In this document: piece by piece, positions 40,221 through 55,200 of the stretch
How positions within the stretch are numbered: the first letter of the stretch is position 1
How the letters are laid out: every line of letters starts with the position of its first letter
Assembly (NCBI RefSeq): GCF_032854445.1
Contig: NW_027018157.1
Span: 1-64,000 of the forward strand
From: Liolophura sinensis
Lineage: Eukaryota; Mollusca; Polyplacophora; Chitonida; Chitonidae
Direction of reading: 5' to 3'
DNA length: 64,000 bases
Translations under genes and position numbers: made by a program
The notes under the pieces: model-generated
What the model was told of the DNA's origin: nothing
Seen by the model: the letters and a program-made list of their open reading frames with translations, nothing else
The model's database searches: none

Positions 40221-41866
40221 ATGCGCAATTGGGCCAGACATCTCCAGCTGTTGAAAAATTGCAAATTTCCTTGGTTTCCATGGAGTAAGAGCCGTTGCTG
40301 GGCACGTGATCTTGACATCAATGATTATTCATTTGTGGCTACAGCCAAAAGTATTGGTCGGGAGAGCAACGCGGTTTGCACCATTCGATTTCTCGTCAAA
40401 AAATACGTCGGATTAGCCTCTTACCAACAGCATTGGAACAGTTTTTCTACTTTTGGATTTTTGCCTGGTCTTTTTGCGAATTGAAATCGGCTACATTAAC
40501 TATGTACAATCGCGACTGGTCATTACTATATTCAACTTTTCATTATAAGTTATGTGCCCTTCGGTAGCCCAGACGACGTCAAATCTTTGGGCCAAGCCCA
40601 TTTAACTCACCCAGCAAATGTCTTACTTCTAAGTCGAAGACAAACTCAATGTCTTTATCTACATGTAGAAAAACCACACCATTTGTATATAAAAAAACAC
40701 AAGGTACTTGATACAGTCCGCTGTAAAAAGTACAATTGAACACTGACCCACATCAATAAGGTGCCAAAAGATGCGCAATTGGGCCAGACATCTCCAGCTG
40801 TTGAAAAATTGCAAATTTCCTTGGTTTCCATGGAGTAAGAGCCGTTGCTGGGCACGTGATCTTGACATCAATGATTATTCATTTGTGGCTACAGCCAAAA
40901 GTATTGGTCGGAGAGCAACGCGGTTTGCACCATTCGATTTCTCGTCAAAAAATACGTCGGATTAGCCTCTTACCAACAGCATTGGAACAGTTTTTCTACT
41001 TTTGGATTTTTGCCTGGTCTTTTTGCGAATTGAAATCGGCTACATTAACTATGTACAATCGCGACTGGTCATTACTATATTCAACTTTTCATTATAAGTT
41101 ATGTGCCCTTCGGTAGCCCAGACGACGTCAAATCTTTGGGCCAAGCCCATTTAACTCACCCAGGAGTTGTCTTACTTCTAAGTCGAAGATAAACTCAATG
41201 TCTTTATCTACATGTAGAAAAACCACACCATTTGTATATAAAAAAACACAAGGTACTTGATACAGTCCGCTGTGAAAAGTACAATTGAACACTGACCCAC
41301 ATCAATAAGGTGCCAAAAGATGCGCAATTGGGCCAGGCATCTCAGCTGTTGAAAAATTGCAAATTTCCTTGGTTTCCATGGAGTAAGAGCCGTTGCTGGC
41401 ACGTGATCTGGACATCAATGATTATTCATTTGTGGCTACAGCCAAAAGTATTGGTCGGAGAGCAACGCGGTTTGCACCATTCGATTTCTCGTCAAAAAAT
41501 ACGTCGGATTAGCCTCTTACCAGCAGCATTGGAACAGTTTTTCCACTTTTGGATTTGTGCCTGGTCTTTTTGCGAATTGAAATCGGCTACATTAACTATG
41601 TACAATCGCGACTGGTCATTACTATATTCAACTTTTCATTATAAATTATGTGCCCTTCGGTAGCACAGACGACGTCAAATCTTTGGGCCAAGCCCATTTA
41701 ACTCACCCAGCAAATGTCTTACTTCTAAGTCGAAGACAAACTCAATGTCTTTATCTACATGTAGAAAAACCACACCATTTGTATATAAAAAAAACACAAG
41801 GTACTTGATACAGTGCGCTGTAAAAAGTACAATTGAACACTGACCACATCAATAAGGTGCCAAAAG
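40221..41866. repeat. Satellite block, units 74-76, matched at 46.3 kb
   Basis: Anchors are 40221, 40771 and 41320. Units 74 and 75 carry GCCAGACATC, TTCTAC and, before unit 74, ATAAAATGCC. Unit 76 is preceded by CTGTGAAAAG. The same three-unit order lies at 46266, 46816 and 47365, offset about 6,045 bp. Indels near 40,360 (extra G), 41,343 (missing C) and 41,399 (missing G) make this an error-prone stretch. Confidence 0.75.
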
Positions 41867-44800
41867 ATGCGCAATTGGGCCAGGCATCTCCAGCTGTTGA
41901 AAAATTGCAAATTTCCTTGGTTTCCATGGAGTAAGAGCCGTTGCTGGGCACGTGATCTTGACATCAATGATTATTCATTTGTGGCTACAGCCAAAAGTAT
42001 TGGTCGGAGAGCAACACGGTTTGCACCATTCGATTTCTCGTCAAAAAATACGTCGGATTAGCGTCTTATCAGCAGGCATTGGAACAGTTTTTCCACTTTT
42101 GGATTTTTACCTGGTCTTTTCGCGAATTGAAATCGGCTACATTAACTATGTACAATCGCGACTGGTCATTACTATATTCAACTTTTCATTATAAGTTATG
42201 TGCCCTTCGGTAGCCCAGACGACGTCAAATCTTTGGGCCAAGCCCATTTAACTCACCCAGGAGTTGTCTTACTTCTAAGTCGAAGATAAACTCAATGTCT
42301 TTATCTACATGTAGAAAAACCACACCATTTGTATATAAAAAAACACAAGGTACTTGATACAGTCCGCTGTAAAAAGTACAATTGAACACTGACCCACATC
42401 AATAAGGTGCCAAAAGATGCGCAATTGGGCCAGGCATCTCCAGCTGTTGAAAAATTGCAAATTTCCTTGGTTTCCATGGAGTAAGAGCCGTTGCTGGGCA
42501 CGTGATCTTGACATCAATGATTATTCATTTGTGGCTACAGCCAAAAGCATTGGTCGGAGAGCAACGCGGTTTGCACCATTCGATTTCTCGTCAAAAAATA
42601 CGTCGGATTAGCCTCTTACCAACAGCATTGGAACAGTTTTTCCACTTTTGGATTTTTGCCTGGTCTTTTTGCGAATTGAAATCGGCTACATTAACTATGT
42701 ACAATCGCGACTGGTCATTACTATATTCAACTTTTCATTATAAGTTATGTGCCCTTCGGTAGCCCAGACGACGTCAAATCTTTGGGCCAAGCCCATTTAA
42801 CTCACCCAGCAAATGTCTTACTTCTAAGTCGAAGACAAACTCAATGTCTTTATCTACATGTAGAAAAACCACACCATTTGTATATAAAAAAAACACAAGG
42901 TACTTGATACAGTGCGCTGTAAAAAGTACAATTGAACACTGACCCACATCAATAAGGTGCCAAAAGATGCGCAATTGGGCCAGGCATCTCCAGCTGTTGA
43001 AAAATTGCAAATTTCCTTGGTTTCCATGGAGTAAGAGCCGTTGCTGGGCACGTGATCTTGACATCAATGATTATTCATTTGTGGCTACAGCCAAAAGCAT
43101 TGGTCGGAGAGCAACGCGGTTTGCACCATTCGATTTCTCGTCAAAAAATACGTCGGATTAGCCTCTTACCAGCAGCATTGGAACAGTTTTTCCACTTTTG
43201 GATTTTTGCCTGGTCTTTTTGCGAATTGAAATCGGCTACATTAACTATGTACAATCGCGATTGGTCATTACTATATTCAACTTTTCATTATAAGTTATGT
43301 GCCCTTCGGTAGCCCAGACGACGTCAAATCTTTGGGCCAAGCCCATTTAACTCACCCAGCAAATGTCTTACTTCTAAGTCGAAGATAAACTCAATGTTTT
43401 TATCTACATGTAGAAAAACCACACCATTTGTATATAAAAAAAACACAAGGTACTTGATACAGTGCGCTGTAAAAAGTACAATTGAACACTGACCCACATC
43501 AATAAGGTGCCAAAAGATGCGCAATTGGGCCAGGCATCTCCAGCTGTTGAAAAATTGCAAATTTCCTTGGTTTCCATGGAGTAAGAGCCGTTGCTGGGCA
43601 CGTGATCTTGACATCAATGATTATTCATTTGTGGCTACAGCCAAAAGTATTGGTCGGAGAGCAACACGGTTTGCACCATTCGATTTCTCGTCAAAAAATA
43701 CGTCGGATTAGCCTCTTACCAGCAGCATTGGAACAGTTTTTCCACTTTTGGATTTGTGCCTGGTCTTTTTGCGAATTGAAATCGGCTACATTAACTATGT
43801 ACAATCGCGACTGGTCATTACTATATTCAACTTTTCATTATAAATTATGTGCCCTTCGGTAGCACAGACGACGTCAAATCTTTGGGCCAAGCCCATTTAA
43901 CTCACCCAGGAGTTGTCTTACTTCTAAGTCGAAGACAAACTCAATGTCTTTATCTACATGTAGAAAAACCACACCATTTGTATATAAAAAAAACACAAGG
44001 TACTTGATACAGTGCGCTGTAAAAAGTACAATTGAACACTGACCCACATCAATAAGGTGCCAAAAGATGCGCAATTGGGCCAGGCATCTCCAGCTGTTGA
44101 AAAATTGCAAATTTCCTTGGTTTCCATGGAGTAAGAGCCGTTGCTGGGCACGTGATCTTGACATCAATGATTATTCATTTGTGGCTACAGCCAAAAGTAT
44201 TGGTCGGAGAGCAACACGGTTTGCACCATTCGATTTCTCGTCAAAAAATACGTCGGATTAGCGTCTTATCAGCAGCATTGGAACAGTTTTTCCACTTTTG
44301 GATTTTTACCTGGTCTTTTCGCGAATTGAAATCGGCTACATTAACTATGTACAATCGCGACTGGTCATTACTATATTCAACTTTTCATTATAAGTTATGT
44401 GCCCTTCGGTAGCCCAGACGACGTCAAATCTTTGGGCCAAGCCCATTTAACTCACCCAGGAGTTGTCTTACTTCTAAGTCGAAGATAAACTCAATGTCTT
44501 TATCTACATGTAGAAAAACCACACCATTTGTATATAAAAAAACACAAGGTACTTGATACAGTCCGCTGTAAAAAGTACAATTGAACACTGACCCACATCA
44601 ATAAGGTGCCAAAAGATGCGCAATTGGGCCAGGCATCTCCAGCTGTTGAAAAATTGCAAATTTCCTTGGTTTCCATGGAGTAAGAGCCGTTGCTGGGCAC
44701 GTGATCTTGACATCAATGATTATTCATTTGTGGCTACAGCCAAAAGCATTGGTCGGAGAGCAACGCGGTTTGCACCATTCGATTTCTCGTCAAAAAATAC

Positions 44801-45930
44801 GTCGGATTAGCCTCTTACCAACAGCATTGGAACAGTTTTTCCACTTTTGGATTTTTGCCTGGTCTTTTTGCGAATTGAAATCGGCTACATTAACTATGTA
44901 CAATCGCGACTGGTCATTACTATATTCAACTTTTCATTATAAGTTATGTGCCCTTCGGTAGCCCAGACGACGTCAAATCTTTGGGCCAAGCCCATTTAAC
45001 TCACCCAGCAAATGTCTTACTTCTAAGTCGAAGACAAACTCAATGTCTTTATCTACATGTAGAAAAACCACACCATTTGTATATAAAAAAAACACAAGGT
45101 ACTTGATACAGTGCGCTGTAAAAAGTACAATTGAACACTGACCCACATCAATAAGGTGCCAAAAGATGCGCAATTGGGCCAGGCATCTCCAGCTGTTGAA
45201 AAATTGCAAATTTCCTTGGTTTCCATGGAGTAAGAGCCGTTGCTGGGCACGTGATCTTGACATCAATGATTATTCATTTGTGGCTACAGCCAAAAGCATT
45301 GGTCGGAGAGCAACGCGGTTTGCACCATTCGATTTCTCGTCAAAAAATACGTCGGATTAGCCTCTTACCAGCAGCATTGGAACAGTTTTTCCACTTTTGG
45401 ATTTTTGCCTGGTCTTTTTGCGAATTGAAATCGGCTACATTAACTATGTACAATCGCGATTGGTCATTACTATATTCAACTTTTCATTACAAGTTATGTG
45501 CCCTTCGGTAGCCCAGACGACGTCAAATCTTTGGGCCAAGCCCATTTAACTCACCCAGCAAATGTCTTACTTCTAAGTCGAAGACAAACTCAATGTTTTT
45601 ATCTACATGTAGAAAAACCACACCATTTGTATATAAAAAAAACACAAGGTACTTGATACAGTGCGCTGTAAAAAGTACAATTGAACACTGACCCACATCA
45701 ATAAGGTGCCAAAAGATGCGCAATTGGGCCAGGCATCTCCAGCTGTTGAAAAATTGCAAATTTCCTTGGTTTCCATGGAGTAAGAGCCGTTGCTGGGCAC
45801 GTGATCTTGACATCAATGATTATTCATTTGTGGCTACAGCCAAAAGTATTGGTCGGAGAGCAACACGGTTTGCACCATTCGATTTCTCGTCAAAAAATAC
45901 GTCGGATTAGCCTCTTATCAGCAGCATTGG
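41867..45930. repeat. 4-mer higher-order repeat, ~2,199 bp, two partial copies
   Basis: Anchors are 41867, 42417, 42967 and 43517, then 44067, 44616, 45166 and 45716. The first three units match their partners, including CGCGATTGG, found at 43,257 and 45,456. The fourth units differ: unit 80 has GGATTTGTGCC, AAATTATG and GGAGTTG followed by GAAGACAAAC, a mixed haplotype, while unit 84 has TTATCAG, AAATGGGCT and GCAAATG. An extra G lies near 42,075 and a C is missing near 41,845. Confidence 0.75.
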
Positions 45931-48900
45931 AACAGTTTTTCCACTTTTGGATTTTTGCCTGGTCTTTTTGCGAATTGAAATGGGCTACATTAACTATGTA
46001 CAATCGCGACTGGTCATTACTATATTCAACTTTTCATTATAAGTTATGTGCCCTTCGGTAGCACAGACGACGTCAAATCTTTGGGCCAAGCCCATTTAAC
46101 TCACCCAGCAAATGTCTTACTTCTAAGTCGAAGACAAACTCAATGTCTTTATCTACATGTAGAAAAACCACACCATTTGTATATAAAAAAAACACAAGGT
46201 ACTTGATACAGTCCGCTGTAAAAAGTACAATTGAACACTGACCCACATCAATAAAATGCCAAAAGATGCGCAATTGGGCCAGACATCTCCAGCTGTTGAA
46301 AAATTGCAAATTTCCTTGGTTTCCATGGAGTAAGAGCCGTTGCTGGGCACGTGATCTTGACATCAATGATTATTCATTTGTGGCTACAGCCAAAAGTATT
46401 GGTCGGAGAGCAACGCGGTTTGCACCATTCGATTTCTCGTCAAAAAATACGTCGGATTAGCCTCTTACCAGCAGCATTGGAACAGTTTTTCTACTTTTGG
46501 ATTTTTGCCTGGTCTTTTTGCGAATTGAAATCGGCTACATTAACTATGTACAATCGCGACTGGTCATTACTATATTCAACTTTTCATTATAAGTTATGTG
46601 CCCTTCGGTAGCCCAGACGACGTCAAATCTTTGGGCCAAGCCCATTTAACTCACCCAGCAAATGTCTTACTTCTAAGTCGAAGACAAACTCAATGTCTTT
46701 ATCTACATGTAGAAAAACCACACCATTTGTATATAAAAAAAACACAATGTACTTGATACAGTCCGCTGTAAAAAGTACAATTGAACACTGACCCACATCA
46801 ATAAGGTGCCAAAAGATGCGCAATTGGGCCAGACATCTCCAGCTGTTGAAAAATTGCAAATTTCCTTGGTTTCCATGGAGTAAGAGCCGTTGCTGGGCAC
46901 GTGATCTTGACATCAATGATTATTCATTTGTGGCTACAGCCAAAAGTATTGGTCGGAGAGCAACGCGGTTTGCACCATTCGATTTCTCGTCAAAAAATAC
47001 GTCGGATTAGCCTCTTACCAACAGCATTGGAACAGTTTTTCTACTTTTGGATTTTTGCCTGGTCTTTTTGCGAATTGAAATCGGCTACATTAACTATGTA
47101 CAATCGCGACTGGTCATTACTATATTCAACTTTTCATTATAAGTTATGTGCCCTTCGGTAGCCCAGACGACGTCAAATCTTTGGGCCAAGCCCATTTAAC
47201 TCACCCAGGAGTTGTCTTACTTCTAAGTCGAAGATAAACTCAATGTCTTTATCTACATGTAGAAAAACCACACCATTTGTATATAAAAAAACACAAGGTA
47301 CTTGATACAGTCCGCTGTGAAAAGTACAATTGAACACTGACCCACATCAATAAGGTGCCAAAAGATGCGCAATTGGGCCAGGCATCTCCAGCTGTTGAAA
47401 AATTGCAAATTTCCTTGGTTTCCATGGAGTAAGAGCCGTTGCTGGGCACGTGATCTTGACATCAATGATTATTCATTTGTGGCTACAGCCAAAAGTATTG
47501 GTCGGAGAGCAACGCGGTTTGCACCATTCGATTTCTCGTCAAAAAATACGTCGGATTAGCCTCTTACCAGCAGCATTGGAACAGTTTTTCCACTTTTGGA
47601 TTTTTGCCTGGTCTTTTTGCGAATTGAAATGGGCTACATTAACTATGTACAATCGCGACTGGTCATTACTATATTCAACTTTTCATTATAAGTTATGTGC
47701 CCTTCGGTAGCCCAGACGACGTCAAATCTTTGGGCCAAGCCCATTTAACTCACCCAGCAAATGTCTTACTTCTAAGTCGAAGACAAACTCAATGTCTTTA
47801 TCTACATGTAGAAAAACCACACCATTTGTATATAAAAAAAACACAAGGTACTTGATACAGTGCGCTGTAAAAAGTACAATTGAACACTGACCCACATCAA
47901 TAAAATGCCAAAAGATGCGCAATTGGGCCAGGCATCTCCAGCTGTTGAAAAATTGCAAATTTCCTTGGTTTCCATGGAGTAAGAGCCGTTGCTGGGCACG
48001 TGATCTTGACATGAATAATGATTCATTTGTGGCTACAGCCAAAAGTATTGGTCGGAGAGCAACGCGGTTTGCACCATTCGATTTCTCGTCAAAAAATACG
48101 TCGGATTAGCCTCTTACCAGCAGCATTGGAACAGTTTTTCCACTTTTGGATTTTTGCCTGGTCTTTTTGCGTATTGAAATGGGCTACATTAACTATGTAC
48201 AATCGCGACTGGTCATTACTATATTCAACTTTTCATTATAAGTTATGTGCCCTTCGGTAGCCCAGACGACGTCAAATCTTTGGGCCAAGCCCATTTAACT
48301 CACCCAGCAAATGTCTTACTTCTAAGTCGAAGACAAACTCAATGTCTTTATCTACATGTAGAAAAACCACACCATTTGTATATAAAAAAAACACAAGGTA
48401 CTTGATACAGTGCGCTGTAAAAAGTACAATTAAACACTGACCCACATCAATAAGGTGCCAAAAGATGCGCAATTGGGCCAGGCATCTCCAGCTGTTGAAA
48501 AATTGCAAATTTCCTTGGTTTCCATGGAGTAAGAGCCGTTGCTGGGCACGTGATCTTGACATCAATGATTATTCATTTGTGGCTACAGCCAAAAGTATTG
48601 GTCGGAGAGCAGCGCGGTTTGCACCATTCGATTTCTCGTCAAAAAATACGTCGGATTAGCCTCTTACCAGCAGCATTGGAACAGTTTTTCCACTTTTGGA
48701 TTTTTGCCTGGTCTTTTTGCGAATTGAAATCGGCTACATTAACTATGTACAATCGCGACTGGTCATTACTATATTCAACTTTTCATTATAAGTTATGTGC
48801 CCTTCGGTAGCCCAGACGACGTCAAATCTTTGGGCCAAGCCCATTTAACTCACCCAGCAAATGTCTTACTTCTAAGTCGAAGACAAACTCAATGTCTTTA

Positions 48901-51768
48901 TCTACATGTAGAAAAACCACACCATTTGTATATAAAAAAAAACACAAGGTACTTGATACAGTGCGCTGTAAAAAGTACAATTAAACACTGACCCACATCA
49001 ATAAGGTGCCAAAAGATGCGCAATTGGGCCAGGCATCTCCAGCTGTTGAAAAATTGCAAATTGCCTTGGTTTCCATGGAGTAAGAGCCGTTGCTGGGCAC
49101 GTGATCTTGACATCAATGATTATTCATTTGTGGCTACAGCCAAAAGTATTGGTCGGAGAGCAACGCGGTTTGCACCATTCGATTTCTCGTCAAAAAATAC
49201 GTCGGATTAGCCTCTTACCAGCAGCATTGGAACAGTTTTTTTTTTACTTTTGGAATTTTGCCTGGTCTTTTTGCTAATTGAAATCGGCTACATTAACTAT
49301 GTACAATCGCGACTGGTCATTACTATATTCAACTTTTCATTATAAGTTATGTGCCCTTCGGTAGCCCAGACGACGTCAAATCTTTGGGCCAAGCCCATTT
49401 AACTCACCCAGCAAATGTCTTACTTCTAAGTCGAAGACAAACTCAATGTCTTTATCTACATGTAGAAAAACCACACCATTTGTATATAAAAAAAACACAA
49501 GGTACTTGATACAGTGCGCTGTAAAAAGTACAATTGAACACTGACCCACATCAATAAGGTGCCAAAAGATGCGCAATTGGGCCAGGCATCTCCAGCTGTT
49601 GAAAAATTGCAAATTTCCTTGGTTTCCATGGAGTAAGAGCCGTTGCTGGGCACGTGATCTTGACATCAATGATTATTCATTTGTGGCTACAGCCAAAAGT
49701 ATTGGTCGGAGAGCAACGCGGTTTGCACCATTCGATTTCTCGTCAAAAAATACGTCGGATTAGCCTCTTACCAGCAGCATTGGAACAGTTTTTTTTACTT
49801 TTGGAATTTTACCTGGTCTTTTTGCTAATTGAAATCGGCTACATTAACTATGTACAATCGCGACTGGTCATTACTATATTCAACTTTTCATTATAAGTTA
49901 TGTGCCCTTCGGTAGCCCAGACGACGTCAAATCTTTGGGCCAAGCCCATTTAACTCACCCAGGAGTTGTCTTACTTCTAAGTCGAAGATAAACTCAATGT
50001 CTTTATCTACATGTAGAAAAACCACACCATTTGTATATAAAAAAACACAAGGTACTTGATACAGTCCGCTGTGAAAAGTACAATTGAACACTGACCCACA
50101 TCAATAAGGTGCCAAAAGATGCGCAATTGGGCCAGGCATCTCCAGCTGTTGAAAAATTGCAAATTTCCTTGGTTTCCATGGAGTAAGAGCCGTTGCTGGG
50201 CACGTGATCTTGACATCAATGATTATTCATTTGTGGCTACAGCCAAAAGTATTGGTCGGAGAGCAACGCGGTTTGCACCATTCGATTTCTCGTCAAAAAA
50301 TACGTCGGATTAGCCTCTTACCAGCAGCATTGGAACAGTTTTTCCACTTTTGGATTTTTGCCTGGTGTTTTTGCGAATTGAAATGGGCTACATTAACTAT
50401 GTACAATCGCGACTGGTCATTACTATATTCAACTTTTCATTATAAGTTATGTGCCCTTCGGTAGCCCAGACGACGTCAAATCTTTGGGCCAAGCCCATTT
50501 AACTCACCCAGCAAATGTCTTACTTCTAAGTCGAAGACAAACTCAATGTCTTTATCTACATGTAGAAAAACCACACCATTTGTATATAAAAAAAACACAA
50601 GGTACTTGATACAGTGCGCTGTAAAAAGTACAATTGAACACTGACCCACATCAATAAGGTGCCAAAAGATGCGCAATTGGGCCAGGCATCTCCAGCTGTT
50701 GAAAAATTGCAAATTTCCTTGGTTTCCATGGAGTAAGAGCCGTTGCTGGGCACGTGATCTTGACATCAATGATTATTCATTTGTGGCTACAGCCAAAAGT
50801 ATTGGTCGGAGAGCAACGCGGTTTGCACCATTCGATTTCTCGTCAAAAAATACGTCGGATTAGCCTCTTACCAGCAGCATTGGAACAGTTTTTCCACTTT
50901 TGGATTTTTGCCTGGTCTTTTTGCGAATTGAAATCGGCTACATTAACTATGTACAATCGCGACTGGTCATTACTATATTCAACTTTTCATTATAAGTTAT
51001 GTGCCCTTCGGTAGCCCAGACGACGTCAAATCTTTGGGCCAAGCCCATTTAACTCACCCAGCAAATGTCTTACTTCTAAGTCGAAGACAAACTCAATGTC
51101 TTTATCTACATGTAGAAAAACCACACCATTTGTATATAAAAAAAACACAAGGTACTTGATACAGTCCGCTGTAAAAAGTACAATTAAACACTGACCCACA
51201 TCAATAAGGTGCCAAAAGATGCGCAATTGGGCCAGGCATCTCCAGCTGTTGAAAAATTGCAAATTTCCTTGGTTTCCATGGAGTAAGAGCCGTTGCTGGG
51301 CACGTGATCTTGACATCAATGATTATTCATTTGTGGCTACAGCCAAAAGTATTGGTCGGAGAGCAACGCGGTTTGCACCATTCGATTTCTCGTCAAAAAA
51401 TACGTCGGATTAGCCTCTTACCAGCAGCACTGGAACAGTTTTTCCACATTTGGATTTTTGCCTGGTCTTTTTGCGAATTGAAATCGGCTACATTAACTAT
51501 GTACAATCGCGACTGGTCATTACTATATTCAACTTTTCATTATAAGTTATGTGCCCTTCGGTAGCCCAGACGACGTCAAATCTTTGGGCCAAGCCCATTT
51601 AACTCACCCAGCAAATGTCTTACTTCTAAGTCGAAGACAAACTCAATGTCTTTATCTACATGTAGAAAAACCACACCATTTGTATATAAAAAAAACACAA
51701 GGTACTTGATACAGTGCGCTGTAAAAAGTACAATTGAACACTGACCCACATCAATAAGGTGCCAAAAG
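45931..51768. repeat. Satellite block, units 85-94
   Basis: Anchors are 46266, 46816, 47365, 47915, 48465, 49016, 49569, 50119, 50669 and 51219. Units 85-87 match 40.2-41.9 kb. Unit 88 has GACATGAATAATGATTC, three substitutions in 11 bp. Units 90 and 91 have T10 and T8 runs. From unit 89 onward ATTAAACAC is frequent in place of ATTGAACAC. Unit 92 is the first since unit 1 to show GGTGTTT in place of GGTCTTT, a mark common in the next block. Confidence 0.8.
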
Positions 51769-52215
51769 ATGCGCAATTGGGCCAGGCATCTCCAGCTGTT
51801 GAAAAATTGCAAATTTCCTTGGTTTCCATGGAGTAAGAGCCGTTGCTGGGCACGTGATCTTGACATCAATGATTATTCATTTGTGGCTACAGCCAAAAGT
51901 ATTGGTCGGAGAGCAACGCGGTTTGCACCATTCGATTTCTCGTCAAAAAATACGTCGGATTAGCCTCTTACCAGCAGCATTGGAACAGTTTTTCCACTTT
52001 TGGATTTTTGCCTGGTGTTTTTGCGAATTGAAATCGGCTACATTAACTATGTACAATCGCGACTGGTCATTACTATATTCAACTTTTCATTATAAGTTAT
52101 GTGCCCTTCGGTAGCCCAGACGACGTCAAATCTTTGGGCCAAGCCCATTTAACTCACCCAGCAAATGTCTTACTTCTAAGTCGAAGACAAACTCAATGTC
52201 TTTATCTACATGTAG

Positions 52216-52223
52216 AAAAAAAA
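52216..52223. other. 22-bp deletion junction (first of three)
   Basis: After CTACATGTAG only eight A remain before CAC. The segment of five A, CCACACC, ATTTG and TATAT is missing. The lost stretch starts with A5 and is followed by an A-run, so deletion between short A-runs explains it. The TATA-like box is removed, while the palindrome and the 30-bp dyad remain. The unit is 528 bp long. Confidence 0.85.
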
Positions 52224-55200
52224 CACAAGGTACTTGATACAGTGCGCTGTAAAAAGTACAATTAAACACTGACCCACATCAATAAGGTGCCAAAAGATGC
52301 GCAGTTGGGCCAGGCATCTCCAGCTGTTGAAAAATTGCAAATTTCCTTGGTTTCCATGGAGTAAGAGCCGTTGCTGGGCACGTGATCTTGACATCAATGA
52401 TTATTCATTTGTGGCTACAGCCAAAAGTATTGGTCGGAGAGCAACGCGGTTTGCAACATTCGATTTCTCGTCAAAAAATACGTCGGATTAGCCTCTTACC
52501 AGCAGCATTGGAACAGTTTTTCCACTTTTGGATTTTTGCCTGGTCTTTTTGCGAATTGAAATCGGCTACATTAACTATGTACAATCGCGACTGGTCATTA
52601 CTATATTCAACTTTTCATTATAAGTTATGTGCCCTTCGGTAGCCCAGACGACGTCAAATCTTTGGGCCAAGCCCATTTAACTCACCCAGCAAATGTCTTA
52701 CTTCTAAGTCGAAGACAAACTCAATGTCTTTATCTACATGTAGAAAAACCACACCATTTGTATATAAAAAAAACACAAGGTACTTGATACAGTGCGCTGT
52801 AAAAAGTACAATTAAACACTGACCCACATCAATAAGGTGCCAAAAGATGCGCAATTGGGCCAGGCATCTCCAGCTGTTGAAAAATTGCAAATTTCCTTGG
52901 TTTCCATGGAGTAAGAGCCGTTGCTGGGCACGTGATCTTGACATCAATGATTATTCATTTGTGGCTACAGCCAAAAGTATTGGTCGGAGAGCAACGCGGT
53001 TTGCACCATTCGATTTCTCGTCAAAAATACGTCGGATTAGCCTCTTACCAGCAGCATTGGAACAGTTTTTTTTTACTTTTGGAATTTTGCCTGGTCTTTT
53101 TGCTAATCGAAATCGGCTACATTAACTATGTACAATCGCGACTGGTCATTACTATATTCAACTTTTCATTATAAGTTATGTGCCCTTCGGTAGCCCAGAC
53201 GACGTCAAATCTTTGGGCCAAGCCCATTTAACTCACCCAGCAAATGTCTTACTTCTAAGTCGAAGACAATCTCAATGTCTTTATCTACATGTAGAAAAAC
53301 CACACCATTTGTATATAAAAAAAACACAAGGTACTTGATACAGTGCGCTGTAAAAAGTACAATTGAACACTGACCCACATCAATAAGGTGCCAAAAGATG
53401 CGCAATTGGGCCAGGCATCTCCAGCTGTTGAAAAATTGCAAGTTGCCTTGGTTTCCATGGAGTAAGAGCCGTTGCTGGGCACGTGATCTTGACATCAATG
53501 ATTATTCATTTGTGGCTACAGCCAAAAGTATTGGTCGGAGAGCAACGCGGTTTGCACCATTCGATTTCTCGTCAAAAAATACGTCGGATTAGCCTCTTAC
53601 CAACAGCATTGGAACAGTTTTTCCACTTTTGGATTTTTGCCTGGTCTTTTTGCGAATTGAAATCGGCTACATTAACTATGTACAATCGCGACTGGTCATT
53701 ACTATATTCAACTTTTCATTATAAGTTATGTGCCCTTCGGTAGCCCAGACGACGTCAAATCTTTGGGCCAAGCCCATTTAACTCACCCAGCAAATGTCTT
53801 ACTTCTAAGTCGAAGACAAACTCAATGTCTTTATCTACATGTAGAAAAACCACACCATTTGTATATAAAAAAAACACAAGGTACTTGATACAGTGCGCTG
53901 TAAAAAGTACAATTAAACACTGACCCACATCAATAAGGTGCCAAAAGATGCGCAATTGGGCCAGGCATCTCCAGCTGTTGAAAAATTGCAAATTTCCTTG
54001 GTTTCCATGGAGTAAGAGCCGTTGCTGGGCACGTGATCTTGACATGAATGATTATTCATTTGTGGCTACAGCCAAAAGTATTGGTCGGAGAGCAACACGG
54101 TTTGCACCATTCGATTTCTCGTCAAAAAATACGTCGGATTAGCCTCTTATCAGCAGCATTGGAACAGTTTTTCCAATTTTGGATTTTTGCCTGGTCTTTC
54201 TGCTAATTGAAATCGGCTACATTAACTATGTACAATCGCGACTGGTCATTACTATATTCAACTTTTCATTATAAGTTATGTGCCCTTCGGTAGCCCAGAC
54301 GACGTCAAATCTTTGGGCCAAGCCCATTTAACTCACCCAGCAAATGTCTTACTTCTAAGTCGAAGACAAACTCAATGTCTTTATCTACATGTAGAAAAAC
54401 CACACCATTTGTATATAAAAAAAACACAAGGTACTTGATACAGTCCGCTGTAAAAAGTACAATTGAACACTGACCCACATCAATAAGGTGCCAAAAGATG
54501 CGCAATTGGGCCAGGCATCTCCAGCTGTTGAAAAATTGCAAATTTCCTTGGTTTCCATGGAGTAAGAGCCGTTGCTGGGCACGTGATCTTGACATCAATG
54601 ATTATTCATTTGTGGCTACAGCCAAAAGTATTGGTCGGAGAGCAACGCGGTTTGCACCATTCGATTTCTCGTCAAAAAATACGTCGGATTAGCCTCTTAC
54701 CAGCAGCATTGGAACAGTTTTTCCACTTTTGGATTTTTGCCTGGTGTTTTTGCGAATTGAAATCGGCTACATTAACTATGTACAATCGCGACTGGTCATT
54801 ACTATATTCAACTTTTCATTATAAGTTATGTGCCCTTCGGTAGCCCAGACGACGTCAAATCTTTGGGCCAAGCCCATTTAACTCACCCAGCAAATGTCTT
54901 ACTTCTAAGTCGAAGACAAACTCAATGTCTTTATCTACATGTAGAAAAACCACACCATTTGTATATAAAAAAAACACAAGGTACTTGATACAGTGCGCTG
55001 TAAAAAGTACAATTAAACACTGACCCACATCAATAAGGTGCCAAAAGATGCGCAATTGGGCCAGGCATCTCCAGCTGTTGAAAAATTGCAAATTTCCTTG
55101 GTTTCCATGGAGTAAGAGCCGTTGCTGGGCACGTGATCTTGACATCAATGATTATTGATTTGTGGCTACAGCCAAAAGTATTGGTCGGAGAGCAACGCGG

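Noticed and set aside
48010-48022. Micro-inversion in unit 88
   Set aside because: The changed 11 bp differs from the consensus by three substitutions and does not equal the reverse complement, so an inversion is not needed.
49272-49286. TTGCTAATTGAAA resembling part of U4 snRNA
   Set aside because: The match is about 13 bases, is confined to the minority subfamily with GCTAATTG, and nothing else of U4 lies around it. Most units have GCGAATTG. Chance similarity.
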